A DNA stretch of 64,000 nucleotides from Kosakonia sp. SMBL-WEM22 (GTDB taxonomy: Bacteria > Pseudomonadota > Gammaproteobacteria > Enterobacterales > Enterobacteriaceae). The number at the start of each line of letters is the position of its first letter. The stretch's first letter is position 1. The translations under genes and the position numbers were made by a program. Below the pieces are notes generated by a model. It worked only from the letters and a program-made list of their open reading frames with translations. It had not been told where the DNA came from and did no database searches. Location: the NCBI RefSeq assembly GCF_014490785.1, contig NZ_CP051488.1:1054001-1118000 (forward strand), read 5' to 3'. Below, piece after piece: positions 24,794 through 33,533 of this stretch.

Positions 24794-26251
24794 TTATTTA
24801 GCCGGGATAGATTTCAGCAGCTCGGTCAGCAGGGTCCAGTATTGGCCGACGCTTTCGATATGCACTTGCTCATCCGGCGAGTGCGGGCCGGTAATGGTCG
24901 GCCCAATCGACACCATATCCATCTCCGGATAGGGTTTTTTGAACAGACCACACTCCAGACCCGCGTGGATGATCTGAATGTTCGGCATCTTGTTGAACAG
25001 ACGCTGATAGGTTTCACGCACCAGCGCCATCACCGGCGACTGGGCATCCGGTTGCCAGCCCGGATAGCCGCCTTTCGGTGCGGTCTTCGCACCGGCCAGC
25101 GCGCCAAGGGATTCCAGCATGCTTACCACGTAATCTTTGCCGCTATCGATCAGCGAGCGGATCAGGCAAATGATCTCAGCGCTGTCGTCCTGTAATGTCA
25201 CCACGCCGACGTTCAGCGAAGTTTCCACCACGCCTTTGGCGACGTCAGAGTTGCGGATCACGCCGTTCGGCGTGGCGTTCAGCAGGCGGACAAACGCATC
25301 GCGCGACTGCGCGGTCAGCGCCGATTTGTCGCTGCTTACGCTGTCGACCAGCACCACCAGATTCTTCTCTTTCGCTTCCAGCTCGTTTTTCAGGATCGCC
25401 TGGTATTCAGTCGCCAGGGTTTTCAGCTGTTCGGCTTTATCCGCTGGCAGGGCGATCACCGCAAATGCTTCGCGCGGAATGGCGTTACGCAGCGTACCGC
25501 CTGTGAAGTCGAGCAGACGCAGATCCAGATCGGCAGCATGGGCCGCCAGGAAGCGCGCGAGCAGTTTGTTGGCGTTGCCCAGACCTAAATGGATATCCGC
25601 GCCGGAGTGGCCGCCTTTCAGCCCTTTCAGCGTCAGTTTGACGGTCTCAAAACCGGCAGGCACCGCTTCGCGGGTCAGGGGCAGGGTGGTGATAAAATCG
25701 ATACCGCCTGCGCAGCCCATATAGATCTCACCCTCTTCTTCAGAGTCGGTGTTGATCAGGATATCTGCCTGCAACCAGTTCGCCTGTAAGCCGAATGCGC
25801 CATCCATGCCCGCTTCTTCCGTCATGGTCAGCAACACTTCCAGCGGGCCATGTTGCACGGTGGAGTCTGCCAGCACTGCCAGCGCAGAGGCCATACCGAT
25901 GCCGTTATCCGCGCCGAGCGTGGTGCCGCGCGCTTTTACCCACTCGCCGTCAACATAGGGGCGAATCGGGTCTTTGGTGAAGTCGTGTTCTGTGTCGTTG
26001 TTCTTCTGCGGCACCATATCGAGGTGCGCCTGCAGCACGACCGGCTTGCGGTTTTCCATCCCGGGGGTGGCCGGTTTGCGGATCAGGATATTGCCCACTT
26101 GATCACGCTCTGCGTGCAGACCTTGCTCTTTCGCCCAGCCCATAATGTGTTCGGCAAGCTGTTCTTCATGGTAAGAGGGGTGCGGAATAGAGCAGATTTT
26201 GGCAAAAATATCCCACAGCGGCTGCGGAGATAGTTGAGACAGTTCAGACAC
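24794..26251 (-). CDS. pepD: Aminoacyl-histidine dipeptidase PepD (peptidase D)
   Basis: A 485-residue M20-family zinc dipeptidase that cleaves Xaa-His and other unblocked dipeptides. Metal-site segments VLQAHLDMVPQKN (near residue 77), GTTLGADNGIGMA and LTMTEEAGMDGAFG are readable, as is the dimerisation region GLKGGHSGADIH. The length equals E. coli PepD. The start is GTG 26251: AAGGAG lies 7 nt upstream and the product begins (M)SELSQLSPQPLWDIF as in E. coli, whose pepD also starts with GTG. An upstream in-frame extension to 26353 crosses the promoter region and was rejected. It is divergent from gpt. Confidence 0.96.
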   Translation of the reverse strand: MSELSQLSPQPLWDIFAKICSIPHPSYHEEQLAEHIMGWAKEQGLHAERDQVGNILIRKPATPGMENRKPVVLQAHLDMVPQKNNDTEHDFTKDPIRPYVDGEWVKARGTTLGADNGIGMASALAVLADSTVQHGPLEVLLTMTEEAGMDGAFGLQANWLQADILINTDSEEEGEIYMGCAGGIDFITTLPLTREAVPAGFETVKLTLKGLKGGHSGADIHLGLGNANKLLARFLAAHAADLDLRLLDFTGGTLRNAIPREAFAVIALPADKAEQLKTLATEYQAILKNELEAKEKNLVVLVDSVSSDKSALTAQSRDAFVRLLNATPNGVIRNSDVAKGVVETSLNVGVVTLQDDSAEIICLIRSLIDSGKDYVVSMLESLGALAGAKTAPKGGYPGWQPDAQSPVMALVRETYQRLFNKMPNIQIIHAGLECGLFKKPYPEMDMVSIGPTITGPHSPDEQVHIESVGQYWTLLTELLKSIPAK

Positions 26252-26436
26252 GATGAGTCTCCTTAAAAGCGCCTGCGGACAGGTTGCGTGCAGGTCGCGG
26301 GTTAGATAAACGAATCGCAAGACCCTCTTGCGAGATGCGGTTGAGAATACCACTTTATCGCGACAGCGCGAGCACGGGATTGGGGAAAAAGCGGCGGCGA
26401 TGCCGGGTAAGACTGGTTTTTAGCGCCTCAGATCTC

Positions 26437-26442
26437 TATAAT
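26437..26442 (+). promoter_or_regulatory. Probable -10 box of the gpt promoter
   Basis: A consensus TATAAT lies 66 bp before the gpt start in the pepD-gpt divergent region. The -35 hexamer 17 bp upstream (TGGTTT at 26414-26419) is a weak match. Confidence 0.45.
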
Positions 26443-26507
26443 CTCGCGCAACCTATTTCCCCCTCGAACACTTTTTAAGCCGTAAAACACAGGCTGGGAC
26501 ACTTCAC

Positions 26508-26966
26508 ATGAGCGAAAAATACGTCGTCACCTGGGACATGTTGCAGATTCACGCCCGCAAACTTGCTGCCCGTTTAATGCCTTCAGAACAGTGGAAAGGC
26601 ATTATCGCCGTAAGCCGTGGCGGTCTGGTTCCAGGCGCGCTGCTGGCGCGTGAACTGGGTATTCGTCATGTCGATACCGTTTGTATCTCCAGCTATGACC
26701 ACGACAACCAGCGCGAACTGAAAGTGCTGAAGCGCGCGGAAGGCGACGGCGAAGGCTTTATCGTGATTGACGATCTGGTGGATACCGGCGGCACCGCCGT
26801 GGCGATCCGCGAAATGTATCCGAAAGCACATTTTGTCACTATCTTCGCCAAGCCGGCCGGTCGCCCGCTGGTGAATGATTATGTGATTGATATCCCGCAG
26901 GATACCTGGATTGAGCAGCCGTGGGATATGGGCGTGGTCTTCGTTCCGCCCATCAGCGGCCGTTAA
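26508..26966 (+). CDS. gpt: Xanthine-guanine phosphoribosyltransferase Gpt
   Basis: A 152-residue purine-salvage enzyme, the same length as E. coli Gpt and almost identical. It converts guanine, xanthine and less efficiently hypoxanthine to their nucleotides using PRPP. The PRPP-binding motif FIVIDDLVDTGGTA (near residues 84-97) carries the two acidic residues of type I phosphoribosyltransferases. A terminator follows 19 bp after the stop. The nearby hpx genes use the opposite, degradative route for the same purines. Confidence 0.97.
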   Translation: MSEKYVVTWDMLQIHARKLAARLMPSEQWKGIIAVSRGGLVPGALLARELGIRHVDTVCISSYDHDNQRELKVLKRAEGDGEGFIVIDDLVDTGGTAVAIREMYPKAHFVTIFAKPAGRPLVNDYVIDIPQDTWIEQPWDMGVVFVPPISGR

Positions 26967-26985
26967 TCCTCCCTTGCTGTACACA

Positions 26986-27016
26986 CGCCCGGTTCTGCCG
27001 GGCGTTGTTCTTTTTG
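26986..27016 (+). terminator. Rho-independent terminator of gpt
   Basis: The stem CGCCCGG/CCGGGCG (26986-27004) is followed by TTGTTCTTTTT. It separates gpt from frsA. Confidence 0.85.
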
Positions 27017-27067
27017 GCGCGTCACGGGTTACAATGCCCTCCGGTGAATTTTAAGGAGCTGCGCGCC

Positions 27068-28312
27068 ATGCCCCAGTCAAATCTTAGCGAAACGCTGTTC
27101 AAACCCCGCTTTAAATACCCTGAGACCTCAACGCTGGTGCGCCGCTTTAACCCTGGCGTGCAGCCGCCCGTGCAGTCCGCGCTGGATGGCAACAACGTGC
27201 CGCAGTGGTACCGGATGATCAACCGGCTGATGTGGATCTGGCGCGGCATTGACGCGCGCGAGATCCTCGAAGTGCAGGCGCGCATCGTGATGAGCCAGGC
27301 CGAGCGCACCGATGCGGAACTGCTCGATACGGTGGTCGGCTACCGCAACGGCAACTGGATCTACGAATGGTCCGCGCAGGCGATGAACTGGCAGCAAAAA
27401 GCGATGCAGGAGACGGACAGTGCGCTGAGCGGCCGCCACTGGCTGCATGCCTCCAACTTATATAGCATCGCGGCCTATCCCCATATTAAAGGCGATAGCC
27501 TGGCCGAGCAGGCTCAGGCGCTGGCTAACCGCGCCTATGAAGAGGCTGCTCAGCGTCTGCCGGGGAGCATTAAAGAGCTGGAGTTCGCTATTCCCGGCGG
27601 CGCGCCGGCCACCGGCTTTCTGCATATGCCGGAAGGCGAGGGCCCCTTTCCAACGGTGCTGATGTGCGGCGGGTTGGATGGCCTGCAGATCGATTACTAC
27701 ACCCTCTATGAGCGCTACCTGGCTCCGAGGGGCATTGCCATGCTGACGCTCGATATGCCCTCGGTGGGCTTCTCTACTAAATGGAAGCTGACCCAGGACT
27801 CCAGCCTGCTGCATCAGCATGCGCTCCAGGCATTGCCGAACATTCCGTGGATCGACCACACCCGCGTGGCGGCCTTTGGTTTCCGCTTTGGTGCCAATGT
27901 GGCGGTACGGTTGGCCTATCTTGAAGCGTCGCGCCTGAAAGCCGTGGCCTGCCTCGGGCCGGTGGTGCACTCCCTGCTCAGCGAGCCGCTGCGGCAGGGC
28001 GAGGTGCCGGAGATGTATCTCGATGTGCTCGCCAGCCGCTTAGGCATGCATGATGCTTCCGATGAGGCGCTGCGCGTCGAACTTAACCGCTATTCATTAA
28101 AAACACAGGGGTTACTCGGCCGCCGCTGCCCGACGCCGATGCTCTCCGGTTTCTGGCAAAACGATCCCTTCAGCCCGGAGGCGGAGTCGCGCTTAATCAC
28201 CTCTTCATCCAGCAATGGAAAGCTGCTCGACATCCCGTTTAACCCGGTTTATCGCAATTTTGACGCTGCGCTGAGAAAGATTGTTGACTGGATCAACCAT
28301 CAGCTCGGTTAA
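27068..28312 (+). CDS. frsA: Fermentation-respiration switch protein FrsA (YafA)
   Basis: A 414-residue alpha/beta-hydrolase-fold protein collinear with E. coli FrsA, which binds the glucose-specific EIIA protein and shifts metabolism between fermentation and respiration; esterase activity has been debated. The nucleophile-elbow position reads GFRFGAN, with Arg-Phe where active hydrolases have Ser, as in E. coli. AAGGAG lies 9 nt before ATG 27068. The frame is open back to 26921, but that part overlaps the gpt coding end and its terminator. Confidence 0.94.
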   Translation: MPQSNLSETLFKPRFKYPETSTLVRRFNPGVQPPVQSALDGNNVPQWYRMINRLMWIWRGIDAREILEVQARIVMSQAERTDAELLDTVVGYRNGNWIYEWSAQAMNWQQKAMQETDSALSGRHWLHASNLYSIAAYPHIKGDSLAEQAQALANRAYEEAAQRLPGSIKELEFAIPGGAPATGFLHMPEGEGPFPTVLMCGGLDGLQIDYYTLYERYLAPRGIAMLTLDMPSVGFSTKWKLTQDSSLLHQHALQALPNIPWIDHTRVAAFGFRFGANVAVRLAYLEASRLKAVACLGPVVHSLLSEPLRQGEVPEMYLDVLASRLGMHDASDEALRVELNRYSLKTQGLLGRRCPTPMLSGFWQNDPFSPEAESRLITSSSSNGKLLDIPFNPVYRNFDAALRKIVDWINHQLG

Positions 28313-28369
28313 TACTTTGAGAAATTCCATTGATTTGGTAAAACAGTTGCATCACAAAAGGAGATCGCA

Positions 28370-28768
28370 ATGACGTTACCAAGTGGACATCCGAAAAGCA
28401 GGTTGATTAAAAAGTTTACTGCGCTAGGACCTTATATCCGCGAAGAGCAGTGCGAAGAAAACCGTTTTTTCTTTGATTGCCTGGCAGTTTGCGTGAATGT
28501 GAAACCCGCGCCGGAAAAACGCGAGTTTTGGGGATGGTGGATGGAAATGGAAGCGCAGGAGAAGCGCTTTACCTATCGCTACCACTTTGGGCTCTTCGAC
28601 AAAGAGGGGCACTGGAAACCCACCGCCATCAAAGACCAGGAAGTGGTCGACCGTCTGGAAAAAACGCTGCGCGACTTCCACGAGCGCGCGCGTACGCTGT
28701 TAGCCTCCCTTGAGCTAAAGCTTGAACCTGCCGATGACTTCAAAGAGAAGTTAAAACTCCCCGCATAA
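28370..28768 (+). CDS. crl: Sigma-S activator Crl
   Basis: A 132-residue regulator that helps RpoS (sigma 38) bind core RNA polymerase and so promotes curli and other stationary-phase genes. The sequence matches E. coli Crl strongly in its N-terminal half (MTLPSGHPKSRLIKKFTALG and the FWGWWMEMEAQ motif) and is one residue shorter, with a divergent C-terminus. AAGGAG lies 8 nt before ATG 28370. Position between frsA and phoE is conserved. Confidence 0.95.
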   Translation: MTLPSGHPKSRLIKKFTALGPYIREEQCEENRFFFDCLAVCVNVKPAPEKREFWGWWMEMEAQEKRFTYRYHFGLFDKEGHWKPTAIKDQEVVDRLEKTLRDFHERARTLLASLELKLEPADDFKEKLKLPA

Positions 28769-28783
28769 CGCCCCTGATAAAAA

Positions 28784-28813
28784 ATGCCCGGCTGCTCTTC
28801 GCACGCCGGGCAT
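28784..28813 (-). terminator. Second phoE terminator facing crl
   Basis: ATGCCCGGC/GCCGGGCAT (28784-28792 with 28805-28813) is followed in the minus direction by a run of six T residues. With 28856-28875 it forms a tandem terminator between the convergent phoE and crl genes. Confidence 0.75.
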
Positions 28814-28855
28814 GAACAGGCACTGGCCTGCTTTCTCCCATCAGACGGGAAAAAA

Positions 28856-28875
28856 ATGCCCTCAACCGAGGGCAT
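28856..28875 (-). terminator. Rho-independent terminator of phoE
   Basis: ATGCCCTC/GAGGGCAT with loop AACC is followed in the minus direction by seven T residues, 28 bp beyond the phoE stop. Confidence 0.88.
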
Positions 28876-28902
28876 TTCCTATAACGAGGGTCACGACAGG
28901 GT

Positions 28903-29976
28903 TTAGAACTGGTAGGTTACGCCAACGGCAACAACGTCGTCGTCAGCAATGCCCAGCTTGTTGTCATCTTTGATCTGGTTGATTTTGTAATCGACCATCG
29001 CCGAGAAGTTTTTGTTGAAGTAGTAGGTGGCACCAACGTCGATGTAGTTCACCAAATCTTCGTCGCCGATACCGTTTTCCATATCTTTGCCTTTGCTCAG
29101 CACGTAGCCCACGGACGGACGCAGGCCGAAATCGAACTGGTACTGTGCGACGGCTTCAAAGTTCTGCGCTTTGTTGGCAAAGCCCAGGGTAGAGGAGACC
29201 GGCGTCATGTTGTATGAGACGGAGTAGAAGGTCGCCAGGTAGACGTTGTTGGCGTCATATTTCACGCCGGTCGCCCAGGCTTCCGCATTCTGACCACGGC
29301 CCAGTGCCAGGTCGGTGTTCTGCGCGTTGGTACGGTCAGAATTGGCGTAAGCACCAATGATCGTGACCGGGCTACCACCGAAATCATAGGCCAGAGAGGT
29401 GCCCCAGCCGTCGCCGTTCTGCTTGATGATGCTGCTACGGCCGTTTTCGTTTTTACCCTGATACTGCAGGGTCATGTCCAGGCCATCCACCATGCCGAAG
29501 AAATCGGTGTTGCGGTAGGTCGCCACGCCAGTGGTGCGCTTGGTCATAAAGTTATCGGTACGGGTCAGCGAGTCGCCGCCGAACTCCGGGAACATATCGG
29601 TCACGGAGGCCACGTCGTAGAGCACGCCGAGGTTACGACCGTAATCGATAGAACCAAAATCTTTGATTTTCAGACCGGCAAAGGCCAGACGGGTCTTCTG
29701 GCCCGAAGTGGTTTCGTCGTTGTTACCGGCGAATTCAGATTCCCAACGACCAAAACCGGTCAGCTGGTCGTTAATCTGGGTTTCACCTTTGAAGCCGAAA
29801 CGCACGTAGGTTTTGTCACCGTCGTTGTTGGTGTCATCACTGAAGTAGTGCATGGCTTTCACTTTGCCGTACACGTCCAGTTTGTTGCCATTCTTGTTAT
29901 AGACTTCCGCCGCGTGAACAGAAGAAGCCGATGCAACAACGCCCAGTACCATTAATGCCAGAGTGCTCTTTTTCAT
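28903..29976 (-). CDS. phoE: Outer-membrane phosphoporin PhoE
   Basis: A 357-residue trimeric porin of the OmpF/OmpC/PhoE family, preferring anions and made under phosphate starvation. It has a signal peptide (MKKSTLALMVLGVVASASS, cleaved near VHA-AEVYNK), the porin start AEVYNKNGNKLDVYGKV, the constriction-loop PEFGGDS and the C-terminal phenylalanine of beta-barrel proteins (GVTYQF). It is a few residues longer than E. coli PhoE (351), with differences in surface loops. Position between crl and proB and the upstream Pho boxes support PhoE rather than OmpC or OmpF. Confidence 0.95.
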   Translation of the reverse strand: MKKSTLALMVLGVVASASSVHAAEVYNKNGNKLDVYGKVKAMHYFSDDTNNDGDKTYVRFGFKGETQINDQLTGFGRWESEFAGNNDETTSGQKTRLAFAGLKIKDFGSIDYGRNLGVLYDVASVTDMFPEFGGDSLTRTDNFMTKRTTGVATYRNTDFFGMVDGLDMTLQYQGKNENGRSSIIKQNGDGWGTSLAYDFGGSPVTIIGAYANSDRTNAQNTDLALGRGQNAEAWATGVKYDANNVYLATFYSVSYNMTPVSSTLGFANKAQNFEAVAQYQFDFGLRPSVGYVLSKGKDMENGIGDEDLVNYIDVGATYYFNKNFSAMVDYKINQIKDDNKLGIADDDVVAVGVTYQF

Positions 29977-30057
29977 TTTGAATTCCTGATTGAACTAACG
30001 CGCCACTATTCGCTGGGCTCTCGCCCCGTGAAAAACAGGAAGGGTTGTAACGCTCTG

Positions 30058-30077
30058 AAATGAAAGATTTATGACAA
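30058..30077 (-). promoter_or_regulatory. Pho box of phoE
   Basis: On the minus strand it reads TTGTCATAAATCTTTCATTT, 15 of 20 positions matching the PhoB box (CTGTCATA..A.CTGTCA.). It is oriented toward phoE and followed by a TTACAA-like -10 about 10 bp downstream. Confidence 0.7.
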
Positions 30078-30114
30078 AGTAAGAGTAATTTGAAAAAGTT
30101 ATGTTTTTTTGTGT

Positions 30115-30134
30115 TTGCCATAAAATTGTCAAAC
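30115..30134 (+). promoter_or_regulatory. Second Pho-box-like sequence in opposite orientation
   Basis: TTGCCATAAAATTGTCAAAC matches the PhoB consensus at about 15 of 20 positions but points toward proB. It lies 38 bp upstream of the phoE Pho box. It could be an accessory PhoB site for phoE or act on proB. Confidence 0.5.
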
Positions 30135-30270
30135 TCTGCCGCTACGCTTGCTGATCCCGCGCAACAAAAAAGTGGTCGATTCACGCTGGCGGTTGGCAAG
30201 CGCGCTCACTCCTGTTACAACGTCTGATTACTAATAAACTTCTTATTTTTTCTAAAAACGGCAGAGAATC

Positions 30271-31374
30271 ATGAGTGACAGCCAGACGCTGGTGGTAAAA
30301 CTCGGCACCAGTGTTTTAACAGGCGGTTCCCGTCGCCTGAACCGCGCCCATATTGTGGAGCTGGTGCGCCAGTGCGCGCAGCAGCACGCCGCCGGGCATC
30401 GCATTGTAATCGTGACTTCCGGCGCCATCGCCGCCGGGCGTGAGCATCTGGGCTACCCGGAACTGCCCGCCACCATCGCCTCAAAACAGCTGCTGGCGGC
30501 CGTTGGTCAGAGCCGCTTGATTCAGCTCTGGGAGCAGCTCTTCTCCATTTACGGCATTCATATTGGTCAGATGTTGCTGACCCGCGCCGATATGGAGGAC
30601 CGCGAGCGCTTCCTCAACGCACGCGACACGCTGCGCGCGCTGCTTGATAACAACATCGTGCCGGTGATTAACGAGAACGACGCCGTGGCGACCACGGAGA
30701 TTAAAGTCGGCGATAACGATAACCTCTCGGCGCTGGCTGCGATTCTGGCCGGAGCCGATAAGCTGCTGCTGTTGACCGATCAGCAGGGGCTGTTTACTGC
30801 CGATCCGCGCAACAACCCGCAGGCGGAGCTGATTAAAGATGTCTACGGCATTGATGACGCGCTGCGCGCTATTGCGGGCGACAGCGTTTCCGGCCTCGGC
30901 ACCGGCGGCATGGGCACCAAGTTACAGGCCGCCGACGTTGCCTGCCGCGCGGGAATCGAGACGATTATCGCCGCAGGCGGCAAGCCCGGCGTTATCGCCG
31001 ATGTGGTGAGCGGCACGCCGGTCGGCACACGTTTTCATGCCCAGACTTCGCCGCTGGAGAACCGTAAACGCTGGATTTTCGGCGCACCGCCTGCCGGTGA
31101 GATCTCCGTTGATGAAGGGGCAACCGCCGCCATTCTTGAGCGCGGCAGTTCGCTGCTGCCGAAAGGGATCAAGAGCGTGACAGGCAACTTCTCCCGTGGG
31201 GAAGTGATCCGCATTTGTAATCTGCAGGGGCGCGATATCGCCCACGGCGTAAGCCGCTACAACAGCGATGCGTTGCGCCGGATTGCCGGCCACCATTCGC
31301 AGCAGATTGATGAGATTCTGGGCTATGAGTATGGCCCTGTCGCGGTGCACCGCGACGATATGATCACCCGTTAA
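30271..31374 (+). CDS. proB: Glutamate 5-kinase ProB
   Basis: A 367-residue enzyme, the same length as E. coli ProB, that phosphorylates glutamate in the first step of proline synthesis. The amino-acid kinase domain (residues about 1-260) shows VVKLGTSVLTGG, the glycine-rich VTSGAIAAGREH and NENDAVATTEIKVGDND. A C-terminal PUA domain (about 275-355) follows. The enzyme is feedback-inhibited by proline. The proA start is 11 nt after the stop, forming the proBA operon. Confidence 0.96.
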   Translation: MSDSQTLVVKLGTSVLTGGSRRLNRAHIVELVRQCAQQHAAGHRIVIVTSGAIAAGREHLGYPELPATIASKQLLAAVGQSRLIQLWEQLFSIYGIHIGQMLLTRADMEDRERFLNARDTLRALLDNNIVPVINENDAVATTEIKVGDNDNLSALAAILAGADKLLLLTDQQGLFTADPRNNPQAELIKDVYGIDDALRAIAGDSVSGLGTGGMGTKLQAADVACRAGIETIIAAGGKPGVIADVVSGTPVGTRFHAQTSPLENRKRWIFGAPPAGEISVDEGATAAILERGSSLLPKGIKSVTGNFSRGEVIRICNLQGRDIAHGVSRYNSDALRRIAGHHSQQIDEILGYEYGPVAVHRDDMITR

Positions 31375-31385
31375 GGAGCAGAGGT

Positions 31386-32639
31386 ATGCTGGAACAGATG
31401 GGCATCGCGGCGAAAGCTGCGTCATACAAGCTGGCGTTGCTCACAAGCCAGGAAAAAAACCGCGTGCTGGAGAAGATTGCCGACTATTTAGAGGCGCAGT
31501 CCGAGGCGATTTTGCGCGCCAACGAACAGGATCTGCAGGAAGCGCGCAGTAATGGTCTTAGCGAGGCGCTGCTCGACCGCCTGGCGCTCAACCCGGCGCG
31601 GTTAAAAAGCATCGCCGACGATGTGCGCCAGGTGTGCAAGCTCGCCGATCCGGTCGGCCAGGTGATCGATGGCGGCATGCTGGACAGCGGGCTGCGCATT
31701 GAGCGCCGCCGCGTGCCGCTCGGCGTGATCGGCGTGATTTACGAAGCGCGCCCGAACGTCACCATCGACGTCGCCTCTCTGTGCCTGAAAACCGGCAACG
31801 CCGCGATCCTGCGCGGCGGGAAAGAGACCTGGCGCACCAACGCCGCGACAGTAAAAGTGATTCAGCAAGCGCTGGAGGAGTGCGGTTTACCGGCGGGCGC
31901 GGTACAAGCGATTGAGAGCCCGGATCGCGCGCTGGTCAACGAGATGCTGCGTATGGATAAATACATCGACATGCTGATCCCGCGCGGCGGGGCAGGGCTG
32001 CATAAGCTCTGCCGCGAGCAGTCGACGATCCCGGTTATCACCGGCGGCATCGGCGTTTGCCATATTCTGGTCGACGAGACGGCAGAGATCGACCCGGCGC
32101 TGAAGATTATCGTTAATGCTAAAACCCAGCGCCCAAGCACCTGTAACACCGTCGAGACGCTGCTGGTGCATCAGGGCATTGCCAAGACCTTTTTGCCAGC
32201 GCTCAGCCAGCAGATGGCAGAGAGCGGCGTGACGCTACACGCGGACGAGCAGTCTTTCGCCCTGTTGCAAAGCGGCCCGGCGAAGGTTGAAGCGGTGAAG
32301 GCGGAGCAGTATGACGATGAGTTTCTGTCGCTGGATCTGAATGTGAAGATCGTCGCCGATCTTGACGATGCGATCGATCATATTCGCCAGCACGGCACGC
32401 AGCACTCCGATGCGATCCTCACTCGCACTCTGCGCAACGCCAACCGCTTTATCAACGAGGTCGATTCTTCAGCTGTATATGTGAACGCCTCGACGCGCTT
32501 TACCGACGGCGGCCAGTTTGGCCTCGGCGCGGAAGTGGCGGTCAGCACGCAGAAGCTGCACGCGCGCGGCCCGATGGGCCTCGAAGCGCTGACTACCTAT
32601 AAGTGGATCGGTTTTGGTGACGATACCATTCGTGCGTAA
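31386..32639 (+). CDS. proA: Gamma-glutamyl phosphate reductase ProA
   Basis: A 417-residue NADPH-dependent reductase of the aldehyde dehydrogenase superfamily, the same length as E. coli ProA. It makes glutamate-5-semialdehyde from the ProB product. The catalytic cysteine is in KTQRPSTCNTVETLL near residue 255. AAGGAG lies 7-9 nt before ATG 31386. A long inverted repeat follows the gene, then thrW. Confidence 0.96.
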   Translation: MLEQMGIAAKAASYKLALLTSQEKNRVLEKIADYLEAQSEAILRANEQDLQEARSNGLSEALLDRLALNPARLKSIADDVRQVCKLADPVGQVIDGGMLDSGLRIERRRVPLGVIGVIYEARPNVTIDVASLCLKTGNAAILRGGKETWRTNAATVKVIQQALEECGLPAGAVQAIESPDRALVNEMLRMDKYIDMLIPRGGAGLHKLCREQSTIPVITGGIGVCHILVDETAEIDPALKIIVNAKTQRPSTCNTVETLLVHQGIAKTFLPALSQQMAESGVTLHADEQSFALLQSGPAKVEAVKAEQYDDEFLSLDLNVKIVADLDDAIDHIRQHGTQHSDAILTRTLRNANRFINEVDSSAVYVNASTRFTDGGQFGLGAEVAVSTQKLHARGPMGLEALTTYKWIGFGDDTIRA

Positions 32640-32646
32640 ATAAAGT

Positions 32647-32699
32647 CGGGTGATGCAAAAGTAGCCGTTTGATTCACAGGGGCATTGACGCATCACCCG
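32647..32699. other. Long-loop inverted repeat between proA and thrW
   Basis: CGGGTGATGC (32647-32656) and GCATCACCCG (32690-32699) are perfect 10-bp complements separated by 33 bp and followed by CTTAGTTTTAACC. It may act as the proBA terminator with an unusually large loop. Confidence 0.5.
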
Positions 32700-32750
32700 C
32701 TTAGTTTTAACCTTCTAACCCGTGATTCACGCTCGTGAACACCTCGCAGG

Positions 32751-32826
32751 GCCGATATAGCTCAGTTGGTAGAGCAGCGCATTCGTAATGCGAAGGTCGT
32801 AGGTTCGACTCCTATTATCGGCACCA
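32751..32826 (+). tRNA. thrW: tRNA-Thr (anticodon CGU)
   Basis: A 76-nt tRNA including the encoded CCA. The acceptor stem GCCGATA pairs with TATCGGC, the anticodon loop ATTCGTAAT has CGT, and the T-loop GGTTCGACTCC is standard. It appears identical to E. coli thrW, which lies in the same position after proA and serves as an integration site for mobile islands. An integrase remnant begins 15 bp beyond its 3' end. Confidence 0.97.
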
Positions 32827-32840
32827 CTTCAAACGCGGCT

Positions 32841-33090
32841 TCACGCGATATTTACCAGTTCAGCAAAAGCGCCTTGTGCCATATTTGTGCCATTCCCCAC
32901 CAGGAACGCATCGATTTGCGACCGTTCAAGCTCGACAATGTTTGATCGGCGTAAAGCAGTGGCCAATGCAAAAATCCAGACAGTTTAATATGGTCGGGTA
33001 ACTCCCTAATGAGGCTTGCCGCTTCCTCTTTGGTCAGCCCGCGGATGCGCTTGTTTTTTGGTACCAGGCATTTGATATTCGGAGCCTTTG
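32841..33090 (-). pseudogene. Tyrosine integrase remnant beside thrW
   Basis: Minus-strand fragments of a phage-type integrase read toward the tRNA, as is usual for tRNA-integrated islands. One frame gives VPKNKRIRGLTKEEAASLI plus ELPDH. After a frameshift near 32970 another gives FALATALRRSNIVELERSQI, which carries the first catalytic arginine region (ALRRSN). This fuses directly to a C-terminal tail NGTNMAQGAF and a TGA at 32841. The rest of the catalytic domain (HxxR and the nucleophile tyrosine) is missing, and an in-frame TAG lies upstream. It is therefore inactive. Confidence 0.8.
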
Positions 33091-33200
33091 GCTATTCATC
33101 TTCAGAACTGTCAAAACACGTACGCCAAACAGTTCCGCTGTCTTTACACCAACAAGAGGATCGGGTAAATCCCCGACAACTTATACCTTCCGGTTTATAC

Positions 33201-33455
33201 GTTAAGGGATATTGGGGTGGGCGACTCGACGGCGATCTAGTTCGTTCGTGAGATCGGTACCGAATTCCACGTTATCCGCTCTCAAGCCTACAACGAGAGC
33301 ATCGCACGCCACGGCACGGAAAAACATTCTCGTCTCAAGAGGTGAGGGATTTTTACGCCAGAGACGGCAACAGGCATCACTGCTACTGCGGAAACATACC
33401 GTACCCGCTGAACGACGACGGTAGCATCTTTAATAAAGGGCTGGCGGAAAAGTGA
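33201..33455 (+). pseudogene. Unrecognised frameshifted coding fragment
   Basis: Two adjacent frames look protein-like: EIGTEFHVIRSQAYNESIAR in one, then, after a shift near 33313, FYARDGNRHHCYCGNIPYPL and DDGSIFNKGLAEK to a TGA at 33453. The CYC pair might bind metal. I do not recognise the family. The shift between frames and the mobile context suggest a decayed cargo gene. Confidence 0.35.
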
Positions 33456-33533
33456 GCGGCTTGGTTAAGTTTAAATTTAAATAAGTGTTAAATTACTAAC
33501 CAAACAACTCACTCTGGTCAGGTAAAGCATGGG

